The translations under genes were made by a program, and so were the position numbers. The notes under the pieces were generated by a model, which saw only the letters and a program-made list of their open reading frames with translations, did no database searches and was not told the origin of the DNA. A stretch of 11,861 nucleotides of DNA from an uncultured Collinsella sp. (GTDB lineage Bacteria; Actinomycetota; Coriobacteriia; Coriobacteriales; Coriobacteriaceae), in NCBI GenBank assembly GCA_900541185.1, contig UQIQ01000060.1, positions 1-11,861 on the forward strand, given 5' to 3'. Shown piece after piece: positions 1 through 6,457 of this stretch (position 1 is its first letter; each line of letters starts with the position of its first letter).

Positions 1-9
1 CCTATTAAG

Positions 10-42
10 TCGTCGGCAGCGTCAGATGTGTATGAGAGACAG
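10..42. other. Nextera/Tn5 adapter remnant (left end)
   Basis: This matches the Illumina Nextera read-1 transposase adapter. Its last 19 bases (24-42) are the Tn5 mosaic end AGATGTGTATAAGAGACAG with one difference: G instead of A at 34. It is library-preparation sequence that survived into the assembly and is not genomic. Bases 1-9 before it are probably also artefact. Any reading frame starting here (for example the one beginning M-Y-E-R-Q at 28) is spurious. Confidence 0.96.
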
Positions 43-90
43 GCTGAATACTCCGGAATTTGCACGGCGCCCCCTGGGGTACCTGTGGGC

Positions 91-134
91 AAAAAGCAAC
101 CGCCCCGTCAAAGTATGCATTTGGCGGGGCGGTT
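91..134 (-). terminator. Intrinsic terminator of the ABC transporter operon
   Basis: A 15-bp stem is formed by 98-112 and 120-134 (one G-T wobble) around a 7-base loop. Read on the minus strand it is followed, after two bases, by a run of five T (complement of 91-95). It lies about 60 bp past the permease stop codon and points the right way to end that operon. Confidence 0.85.
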
Positions 135-195
135 TATGCAAAAATGCTGCTGCGGGCGCGTCGGCAGCTCGCTAGAACTTGAATCCCAGGGCAGG

Positions 196-2961
196 TTACT
201 CGGCGCTTTTGAGGGCGCCGACCATGTCGATCTTATTGAGGGTACGATTGGTGGCGAGGTTGACGATAAACGTAAAGCCAAAGGAAAGCACCACGGCGAG
301 CACGTAGCTTAGCGGCTCGACCTCAACATCAAAGTACAGCGACGGCATCTGCAAAATGTACGTAAAACTCTCGGCCAGCAAGCCGCCCAGTGGCACGCCC
401 AGCGCGGCGCCAATTGCCGTGAGGATCAACGTCTCCTTGTTGACGTAATGGTGCACCTCGCCACGGCGGAAACCAAGCACCTTGATGGTCGCCAGCTCGC
501 GCTCGCGCTCGGAGATATTCGTGTTGGACAGCGTAAACACCACCACAAACGACAGGCACGCCGCCATAAAGGTCACGAGCACCACGACGGAATTGATAAT
601 AGTGAAGTTCGCCTCAAAGTTCTCCCAATGCTCGGCCGTGCTCGAAATCGAAAGCCAGCCGTCACTCTTAAGCTTCTTGCTAAACGCAATCTGGTCGGCC
701 GACGAACCCTTGAGCAGCGCAAAGATGCCATTGAGGCGAACGCTGCGCCCAAACGCGCGCTCATAGGTGCCCTGCGTCATGTAAAGCGTGTTGCCCAGAT
801 AGTTGAGCGAAATGTCGTTGACTTTGACCTTGGCGACATTGAGCGACGAATCCTGGACGTGAGCCGTATCGCCCGGCTGAATCCCCAGCACCAGCTGTGA
901 ACTCTTGCTCAGATACACGTCTCCGTCACGCAAAGACAGCGGCTCTTTGGACTCATCCTCAAGGCGAACGTAGTCGTCCAGATCGTTCGTGCGATCATCG
1001 GGCACCACGATCAGCTGCACAGTCTCGCTCTTTCCGCCGAATGTAAAGGTAACGTTGTCGGTCATGATCGGCAGCGTCGAGGTCACGGTCACGTTGGAAT
1101 CATTGGCCGCGCTGCGCTCATCCAACGCCGCGCACGTCTGCGTAAAGTCATCGGGGTTGGCGACCGCCAGCAAGTCATAGCGCGTGATATGCCCATACTG
1201 CTTGGGCGAAAGCGCGACCGACGTGTCGCGAATACCCATACCGCAGATCACAAGCGCGGTGCAACCCGCGATGCCAAAGATGGTCATAAAGGCGCGCTTT
1301 TTATAGCGGAAAAGGTTGCGTGCAGCGACCTTGTTCAAAAAGCCCATGCGGCGCCAGATAAAGCCGATGCGCTCGAGCAAGATGCGCGAGCCAGCGCGCG
1401 GGGCCTTGGGACGCATAAGCGAGGCCGGGGTCTCGGCCATCTCGTGGCGGCAGGCGATAATCGTGGCGCCCACCACGCCCACGGCAAACAGCGCCACCGA
1501 CACGAGCGACGACACGATGTCGTACGAAAGCAGCATCTGGGGCAGTGAGTACATGTCGTCGAACACCGTAAACAGGAACAGCGGCAGGCCCACAAATCCG
1601 ATGATGTTGCCGAGCACGCCGCCGATCAGACAAGCCCACAGCGCATAGTCCACGTATTTGGACAGGATGCGCCCGCGCGAATAGCCGAGCGCCTTATACA
1701 GGCCGATGAGCGTGCGCTCCTCCTCGACCATACGCGTGGCGGTGGTAAGGCTGATGAGCACGGCGACGATAAAGAAGATGAACGGGAACACCGTGGCGAT
1801 AGCCTCAATTGACGAGCTATCGCTCTCCACGCTCGAGTAGCTTGCGATATTGCCGCGGTCCTGGATGTACCAGGTGCATTCGCCCAGATCGGAAAGCTCG
1901 GCGCGGGCATCGGCAAACTGCTGGTCGGCGGCGGCGCGGCGCTGATCCAGGTCGGTCTGCGCTTGCACGCGCTCCTCGCTGCCCTCTGCCATGCGATTGA
2001 TGTTGTCCTGCTCAATCCCAAAGAGCATATTCGCCTGACGCTCAGCCGCGTCCAAGCTCGCCGGCGTGTCGACCGTCAGCTCCTGGGCGCGCGCCTTCTC
2101 ACGCTCCTCGCGGATCTTCTCGATATTGCCCTTGACCTCATTGATCTTTGCCGCGTAGGAATCCGAATAGGAGTTGAGGCTCTTGGCTCCCTCGACGATC
2201 ACGTGGACCGCGGAGTAGGAAGAAGATGTCGCGGCGTCCTCGCTCACATAGAACTTATAGTCCGCCGCCGAAGCAGCGCGAAAGGCGTTGACTGTCGAGT
2301 CAGAACTTACATCAGTGGGGTCGAGGACCTCAGCCGTAATGGTGTAATCGCCCGCGGCAAACTGGTCCTTGGCGCTTTGATTGGACGAGCTCGCGTCATT
2401 GGCGGCAAAACTCACCGTATCGCCGATTTTCTTGCCCGATGCCTTCAGGAACTTCGAAGTCACCGCGACTTCATCGGCGCTCTCGGGCAAATCGCCGTTC
2501 ACGAGCACCGGCTGATCGATGTTCTCCTTGGAGAGACTCTGCACGACCACGCGCTCGCGCGTTGTGCCCACGGCGGTGTAGGCGGTCTCGGTGTAGATGC
2601 CCTCGGCCGTTTCGACGCCATCGACCTCTTGTATGGCGTCGAGATCATCGTCAGTCAGGCCATAGGTCGACTGCACGTTAATGTCATAGACATTTTGCTG
2701 GTCGAAGTAGGCATCAACCGAATCACACAGGTCCTCGCAACCCGCCTTAAGGCCGCACATCACGCTCACGCCAAGCGCGGTGATGACCACGATTGACAAA
2801 AAGCGCTTAAGACTGCCTCGGATTGTGCGGTAGACACCGCGGCGAAACACCGTCGGCACCATATCGTTTGAGCTTTGGGCAGTGCGGTAGGTCGTAAAAT
2901 CCTGCTCGCGCTCCGTGTTCTGCGCGTCGCGGCGTTGGCTGTTTTGGCGGTCCTGATCCAT
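196..2961 (-). CDS. FtsX-like ABC transporter permease, large extracytoplasmic domain
   Basis: This is the membrane subunit of a MacB/LolE-type (type VII) ABC transporter, which usually exports or mechanically moves envelope substrates such as lipids, peptides or antibiotics. The substrate cannot be read from the sequence. The 921-residue product has one N-terminal membrane segment (about 54-72), a long extracytoplasmic domain rich in Ser/Asp/Ala, and a charged heptad-like coiled-coil stretch (about 275-360). The motif WYIQDR precedes a first FtsX domain with segments near 385-408, 440-468 and 482-504. A further segment lies near 556-577, and a second FtsX domain fills the C-terminus (about 790-811, 844-864, 885-907). 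Each FtsX domain carries the typical E-R coupling-helix signature (VEEERTLIGLYKALGYS; SERERELATIKVLGF). It starts 5 bp after the ATPase stop. ATG 2961 has GAGTGG 8 bp upstream; GTG at 2973, overlapping the ATPase gene, is the alternative. The two genes are surely one operon. Confidence 0.93.
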   Translation of the reverse strand: MDQDRQNSQRRDAQNTEREQDFTTYRTAQSSNDMVPTVFRRGVYRTIRGSLKRFLSIVVITALGVSVMCGLKAGCEDLCDSVDAYFDQQNVYDINVQSTYGLTDDDLDAIQEVDGVETAEGIYTETAYTAVGTTRERVVVQSLSKENIDQPVLVNGDLPESADEVAVTSKFLKASGKKIGDTVSFAANDASSSNQSAKDQFAAGDYTITAEVLDPTDVSSDSTVNAFRAASAADYKFYVSEDAATSSSYSAVHVIVEGAKSLNSYSDSYAAKINEVKGNIEKIREEREKARAQELTVDTPASLDAAERQANMLFGIEQDNINRMAEGSEERVQAQTDLDQRRAAADQQFADARAELSDLGECTWYIQDRGNIASYSSVESDSSSIEAIATVFPFIFFIVAVLISLTTATRMVEEERTLIGLYKALGYSRGRILSKYVDYALWACLIGGVLGNIIGFVGLPLFLFTVFDDMYSLPQMLLSYDIVSSLVSVALFAVGVVGATIIACRHEMAETPASLMRPKAPRAGSRILLERIGFIWRRMGFLNKVAARNLFRYKKRAFMTIFGIAGCTALVICGMGIRDTSVALSPKQYGHITRYDLLAVANPDDFTQTCAALDERSAANDSNVTVTSTLPIMTDNVTFTFGGKSETVQLIVVPDDRTNDLDDYVRLEDESKEPLSLRDGDVYLSKSSQLVLGIQPGDTAHVQDSSLNVAKVKVNDISLNYLGNTLYMTQGTYERAFGRSVRLNGIFALLKGSSADQIAFSKKLKSDGWLSISSTAEHWENFEANFTIINSVVVLVTFMAACLSFVVVFTLSNTNISERERELATIKVLGFRRGEVHHYVNKETLILTAIGAALGVPLGGLLAESFTYILQMPSLYFDVEVEPLSYVLAVVLSFGFTFIVNLATNRTLNKIDMVGALKSAE

Positions 2962-2966
2962 GGGCG

Positions 2967-3668
<702 letters not shown>

Positions 3669-3698
3669 CGATTAATTCCCATCTGGTCGGATAACTCT

Positions 3699-3726
3699 TT
3701 AGTATTACCCATTTCGCACCGACCAA
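3699..3726 (-). promoter_or_regulatory. Possible promoter of the ABC operon
   Basis: On the minus strand a -35-like TTGGTC (complement of 3721-3726) stands 16 bp from a weak -10-like TACTAA (complement of 3699-3704), about 30 bp before the ATPase start. The -10 is a poor match, so only the position is persuasive. Confidence 0.3.
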
Positions 3727-3731
3727 AAAGG

Positions 3732-3753
3732 GGCAGGTTCATTTTGGCAGGTT
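3732..3753. repeat. Direct repeat GGCAGGTT x2, 14-bp period
   Basis: The octamer GGCAGGTT occurs at 3732-3739 and again at 3746-3753 with identical sequence and a 6-bp spacer. The pair sits just upstream of the suspected ABC-operon promoter. The layout would fit tandem binding of an activator, but no regulator is known here. Confidence 0.45.
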
Positions 3754-3869
3754 TTATATGGGGAAATGGCGGCTATAGATGAGGCGCCGGGAAGGCAGAG
3801 AAATCATCGACGGGGTCAGGCCGACCGCCAAACACAACGCACGCATCTCTATCTGTCAGCCAAATCATT

Positions 3870-3883
3870 CGAACAGTTGTTCG
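3870..3883. promoter_or_regulatory. LexA operator (SOS box)
   Basis: CGAACAGTTGTTCG is a perfect CGAAC-N4-GTTCG palindrome, the consensus operator of Gram-positive and actinobacterial LexA. With its flanks it reads TCGAAC-AGTT-GTTCGT, one base short of the full mycobacterial TCGAAC-N4-GTTCGA. It lies 56 bp before the GyrI-like start codon and covers the -35 zone of that gene's likely promoter, as expected for repression by LexA and release on DNA damage. It is about 200 bp from the ABC operon start, so control of that operon is less likely. Confidence 0.85.
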
Positions 3884-3898
3884 TTTCTATGATATGAT
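3870..3898 (+). promoter_or_regulatory. Probable promoter of the GyrI-like gene, overlapped by the SOS box
   Basis: Two overlapping -10-like hexamers TATGAT occur at 3888-3893 and 3893-3898. Counting back 17 bp from the second puts the -35 region at 3870-3875, inside the SOS box; that hexamer is not itself a good TTGACA match. LexA bound there would block polymerase. A ribosome-binding site GAAAGG (3926-3931) follows, 8 bp before the ATG at 3940. Confidence 0.55.
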
Positions 3899-3939
3899 TC
3901 CGCTATCTAAGCAGGCCAATACGCAGAAAGGCGGCCAAC

Positions 3940-4577
3940 ATGGCGTTCGACTTTAAGAAGGAATGCAAGGAGCTCTACAGACCTGCAAGCAAGCCGAGTA
4001 TCATAACTGTCCCGCCTATGAGCTACGTTGCCGTTCGCGGAAAGGGCGACCCAAATACCGAAGGTGGCGAGTATCAAAATGCCCTGCCGCTGCTTTACGG
4101 CATCGCCTATACCGTCAAGATGTCAAAGAAAGGCTCAAGGAGTATCGAGGGCTATTTCGACTTTGTGGTACCGCCGCTCGAGGGCTTCTGGTGGCAAGAC
4201 TCCCCGAGCGGCGACATCGATTATGTACGCAAGGACGATTTCAACTTTATCTCGTGCATCCGCCTGCCCGATTTCGTCACTCAGGATGACTTTGACTGGG
4301 CGGTCGCGGAAGCCACGGCCAAAAAGAAACTGGACTTTTCTGCCGTCGAGCTGCTAAAACTGACGAGGGTTTCTGCGTTCAATGCATGCATACCGGACCC
4401 TACGACAGCGAGCCGGCAACCGTAGACGCCATGCATGAATATGCGACAGAGCAGGGCTATGTCCCCGACTTCTCAGACACCCGTTTACATCACGAAATCT
4501 ATCTTTCCGATCCACGCAAGTGTGCGCCGGAGAAACTTAAGACTGTGGTTCGTCATCCTATCAAGCGCGCTGAATAG
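3940..4577 (+). pseudogene. GyrI-like (small-molecule-binding) domain protein, single-base frameshift
   Basis: The protein belongs to the GyrI-like/SOUL-type small-molecule-binding fold (COG4832 group). Family members include E. coli GyrI/SbmC, which protects DNA gyrase, and enzymes that hydrolyse cyclopropane-bearing DNA alkylators. Frame 1 (3940 to about 4365) gives the N-terminal two thirds, with the family's PPMSYVAVRGKGDPN (25-39), a YTVKMSKK stretch and PPLEGFWW (78-85). The sequence then jumps to another frame: EGFCVQCMHTGPYDSEP begins at 4365 and runs to the stop at 4577. One base is missing at 4363-4365; restoring it gives about 212 residues, the normal family length. As written, translation continues out of frame to 4425 with a nonsense tail. 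The rest of both frames is well conserved, so the lesion is recent or a sequencing error. A strong ribosome-binding site and an upstream SOS box indicate LexA control. Confidence 0.85.
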
Positions 4578-4650
4578 CGTGGAGCGTCATTTCACGCGCT
4601 GGGTTTTAAGCCAGCCAACCAGCCGCCTCCTAGGCCGTCCGGTAATTATC

Positions 4651-4677
4651 TTGACGCGGCCCGTCGCATCTTATAAG
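4651..4677 (+). promoter_or_regulatory. Weak promoter candidate for the Abi fragment
   Basis: TTGACG (4651-4656) is followed by TATAAG (4672-4677). Both hexamers are good, but the 15-bp spacer is shorter than the usual 17. It lies about 70 bp before the Abi start codon in the AT-richer stretch after the GyrI-like gene. Confidence 0.35.
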
Positions 4678-4690
4678 TTTGTTTTGCTAA

Positions 4691-4746
4691 AGCTGGAAAG
4701 CCTCTCAACGATGCGCAACTCCAGCTCTTTTTCTATCAAGAGGCTT
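4691..4746 (+). promoter_or_regulatory. Interleaved inverted repeats covering the Abi ribosome-binding site
   Basis: Two perfect stems interleave in the order A-B-C-D. AGCTGGA (4691-4697) pairs with TCCAGCT (4720-4726), and AAGCCTCT (4698-4705) pairs with AGAGGCTT (4739-4746). The last arm contains most of the ribosome-binding site AAGAGG (4738-4743), which stands 4 bp before the ATG at 4748. As nested hairpins the two are mutually exclusive, or they could form a pseudoknot. Only the second hides the ribosome-binding site. This resembles a translational switch, but the arms are short enough for chance to remain possible. Confidence 0.4.
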
Positions 4747-4747
4747 A

Positions 4748-5104
4748 ATGAAATACCAGAAGTCGCGGATATCCATCAACGAACAAATAGCACTATTGAC
4801 AGAAAACAAGGGTCTTAAGTGCTCTGATCAAAGCGAACTCGAGCGAGCTTTGGTCGAAGCCAACCACTACAGACTGTCGGCCTACTGGTTTCCCTACAAA
4901 ACCAAATGCAAGTCCGGGATTACCATCTTTCGCGAAGGCACAACATTCGAAACCATCATCTACACGTATGAATTTGACCGAGCCCTCCGGCAGTTAATGT
5001 TTGATGCGGTCGGCAGTGCGGTCGGCAGAATTGAGATCTACCTCAGAAGCAGAATTGCCTATCTTGCCTCTGAGGAACGCGGGCCTTTCTGTTACCCAGA
5101 TGTC
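4748..5104 (+). pseudogene. Abi_2-family abortive-infection protein, 5' fragment
   Basis: The first about 118 residues match the start of the Abi_2 (AbiD/AbiF-like) family, phage-defence proteins with a HEPN-type fold. The visible hallmark is HYRLSAYWFP (40-49), followed by a helical YTYEFDRALRQLMFDAVG region and RIEIYLRSRIAYL (94-106). Similarity stops after GPFCYPD (about 5100). Reading then continues to 5371 in a frame that only shadows a chloride-channel remnant. The C-terminal half, where the family's R-x4-6-H type HEPN catalytic motif normally lies, is absent, so the product is presumably inactive. The start has AAGAGG 4 bp upstream. The coding sequence is visibly poorer in GC than the asd-thrB genes, as expected for an acquired defence gene. 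Confidence 0.8.
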
Positions 5105-5322
5105 GCCATAACGGGGCTCAACTCGGCATGCCCGTCGAGCTCTGCGCCGCACTGGGCTACGCAGCCGTCTTTGGCAGCGCCACCAATACGCTGCTCGCAC
5201 CCATCCTTATTGGCTGCGAAGTCTTCGGCTTTGGTAACTTGCCGATGTTCATTATTGTCTGCGTTGTGGCTTACCTGTTCAACATGGATAAGTCCATCTA
5301 CGCCCTGCAGGAGCGGGCGTAG
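5105..5322 (+). pseudogene. ClC-type chloride channel/antiporter, 3' fragment
   Basis: The frame ending at 5322 encodes the last about 70 residues of a ClC-family membrane protein. Recognisable parts are ALGYAAVFGSATNTLLAP (the ClC 'G-x-a-a-x-F-a-g-A-T-N-T-P' segment), GCEVFGFGNLP, and the terminal VVAYLFNMDKSIYALQ, which corresponds to the 'VAYLFSG..GIY..Q' end of ClC proteins. Everything upstream, including the chloride-selectivity motifs, is missing and replaced by the Abi fragment in a different frame. The internal ATG at 5128 gives a 64-residue frame that is unlikely to be functional. ClC assignment is by motif recall and moderately certain. Confidence 0.7.
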
Positions 5323-5349
5323 ATCGATGTCCAGGCAGGTGGTCTCAGC

Positions 5350-5488
5350 CGGAAACGGTGTCCCACTCTGAGGCTGTATTCCGGGACACGGTTTCCGCTT
5401 GGAACGCCATTCGGAAAGCGCATCCCGCTTTAAAACGGAATTCCGGGACGTAGTTTCCGTCTGAGCCTCCATTCGGAAAGCATGTCCC
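5350..5488. repeat. 62-bp-period array of alternating inverted CGGAAA-N5-TCCC motifs
   Basis: Five 15-bp motifs alternate in orientation: forward at 5350-5364, 5412-5426 and 5474-5488, reverse at 5383-5397 and 5445-5459. Forward copies repeat exactly every 62 bp, and so do the reverse copies. Read in one orientation each is CGGAAA-N5-TCCC. The central five bases differ in every copy (CGGTG, CCGTG, GCGCA, CTACG, GCATG), while the arms are invariant. ATTCC before each reverse copy and CCATT before the second and third forward copies are also conserved. The first pair can fold into a hairpin with one mismatch. The array fills the gap between the ends of the convergent ClC remnant and ogt. It is not coding. 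Confidence 0.85.
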
Positions 5489-5528
5489 GTTCTTTCACGG
5501 CATCTTGGCTATGCAAAGCGCTCGAGTG

Positions 5529-6107
5529 TTACTCCTCGTACGCGCCCTCAAGCCGAAGCAGCCACTCCTTGCGATCAAGCCCGCCGGCATATCCGTTGAG
5601 CGACCCGTCGGCGGCAACCACGCGATGGCACGGCACAATAATCGAAACAGGGTTACGCGCGACCGCAGCCCCCACGGCACGGGGGGACACAACGGGCGCC
5701 TCGTTTCCCGGTACACGATGTCGAGCCGCAACACGCTGGGCGATCTCGCCATACGTGGCAACCTCGCCGCGCGGAATGGAAAGCAGCTCGTACCAAACTT
5801 CACGCTGAAACGCCGTACCGATCATATGCAACGGCGGCGTAAACCGAGGTTCCTGCCCTGCAAAATAAGCATTCAGCCAAGCCCAGGAACGCTCAAGCAC
5901 CGAAGACGCCGCACCATTTGCAGGACTCACCGACGACATGCCGCCAGCACCAGAAACTGCATCGGCGCCTTCAACATGTTCAGGATCTTCTTTGAGAAGC
6001 GTGGAGCCAAAATGCTCCTGTCCCTCAAACCAAAGCCCCGTCAGACCGCGGCCATCAGCGGCAAGCAAGATTTCGCCCAAAGGCGAAGCAAACGTCGTCG
6101 TGACCAC
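5529..6107 (-). CDS. ogt: Methylated-DNA--protein-cysteine S-methyltransferase
   Basis: This is a suicide DNA-repair protein that moves the alkyl group from O6-alkylguanine (and O4-alkylthymine) in DNA to its own cysteine. The 192-residue product has the N-terminal domain of the family (starting FASPLGEILLAADGRGLTGLWFEGQ) and a C-terminal catalytic domain. The latter carries FQREVWYELLSIPRGEVATYGEIA (100-123), RAVGAAVARNP and the active-site PCHRV with acceptor Cys160. It is somewhat longer than usual because of a Gly/Ser/Ala-rich linker (about 43-68) and an insertion before RAVG (about 129-142). Start GTG 6107 is chosen because GAAAGGAG stands 6 bp upstream. No Ada-type regulatory domain is fused, so the ogt label is preferred over ada. 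It is transcribed toward the ClC remnant. Confidence 0.93.
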   Translation of the reverse strand: MVTTTFASPLGEILLAADGRGLTGLWFEGQEHFGSTLLKEDPEHVEGADAVSGAGGMSSVSPANGAASSVLERSWAWLNAYFAGQEPRFTPPLHMIGTAFQREVWYELLSIPRGEVATYGEIAQRVAARHRVPGNEAPVVSPRAVGAAVARNPVSIIVPCHRVVAADGSLNGYAGGLDRKEWLLRLEGAYEE

Positions 6108-6119
6108 CAGCGGCTCCTT

Positions 6120-6311
6120 TCAAAACTCCGCAACATAATACCGCGAATTGTGCAGACAACCCCAATCGACCCCAAAGTCACCCAAGGCAGCAGGCGCAAA
6201 GCGCCGAGGCCACCGCCGGGACCAGGGCCCGCAGCGGCCACGTGCCCTCACATCAGCCCAGCGGCCCCAACCAACAACGGCCCCATCGCAGATCGCTTGC
6301 AGCAGCGTCAC
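6120..6311 (-). other. 208-bp stretch upstream of ogt; possible small or decayed ORF
   Basis: No convincing gene is present between ogt and the large palindrome. One 63-codon frame (ATG 6311, stop at 6120 overlapping the ogt ribosome-binding site) is open. A neighbouring frame reads as a hydrophobic, membrane-like segment (GALRLLPWVTLGSIGVVCTI) but is interrupted by a TGA upstream. Neither matches a family I recognise. It could be the leader of ogt or the remains of a small membrane protein gene. Confidence 0.2.
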
Positions 6312-6315
6312 CGCA

Positions 6316-6445
6316 GGCGGGGGCCGGGCTTAGTTTTCAGAACACTCCGCAGACCAGTGTGGCGCCTTGTCCGCGGCTCCGAAGGAGCAGGACAAGGCGC
6401 CACACATGGTCGAGGACGTTCTGAAAACTAAGCCCGGCCCCCGCC
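6316..6445. repeat. 130-bp near-perfect palindrome (long hairpin element)
   Basis: Outer arms 6316-6343 and 6418-6445 are perfect 28-bp inverted copies. Inside, 6357-6372 and 6390-6405 pair perfectly over 16 bp, extended by 6352-6356 with 6407-6411 past one bulged base. At the tip, 6377-6380 and 6384-6387 close on a GAA loop. Nearly the whole element folds on itself on either strand. It begins 12 bp past the asd stop, so it may terminate or stabilise the asd transcript, although there is no long T run after the arm. No flanking target-site duplication is evident. The nested perfect arms also fit a small non-autonomous mobile element. Confidence 0.9.
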
Positions 6446-6457
6446 GGACAGCTCACA

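Noticed and set aside
1963..2796. 277-codon plus-strand frame over the permease
   Set aside because: It is antisense to the extracytoplasmic part of the FtsX permease, which has clear family structure.
4598..4615. Terminator after the GyrI-like gene
   Set aside because: GCTGG/CCAGC forms only a 5-bp stem and is followed by a C/A-rich sequence with no T run.
4748..5371. A genuine 207-residue protein as one unit
   Set aside because: Only the first about 118 residues look like Abi_2; the rest is an out-of-frame reading of the ClC remnant and the first repeat unit.
5350..5488. CRISPR array
   Set aside because: The repeats alternate in orientation, are only 15 bp, and lack uniform spacers of CRISPR length; no cas genes are nearby.
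5505..6431. 308-codon plus-strand frame over ogt and the palindrome
   Set aside because: It is antisense to ogt and runs through one arm of the inverted repeat; Arg/Pro-rich low-complexity translation with no known domain.
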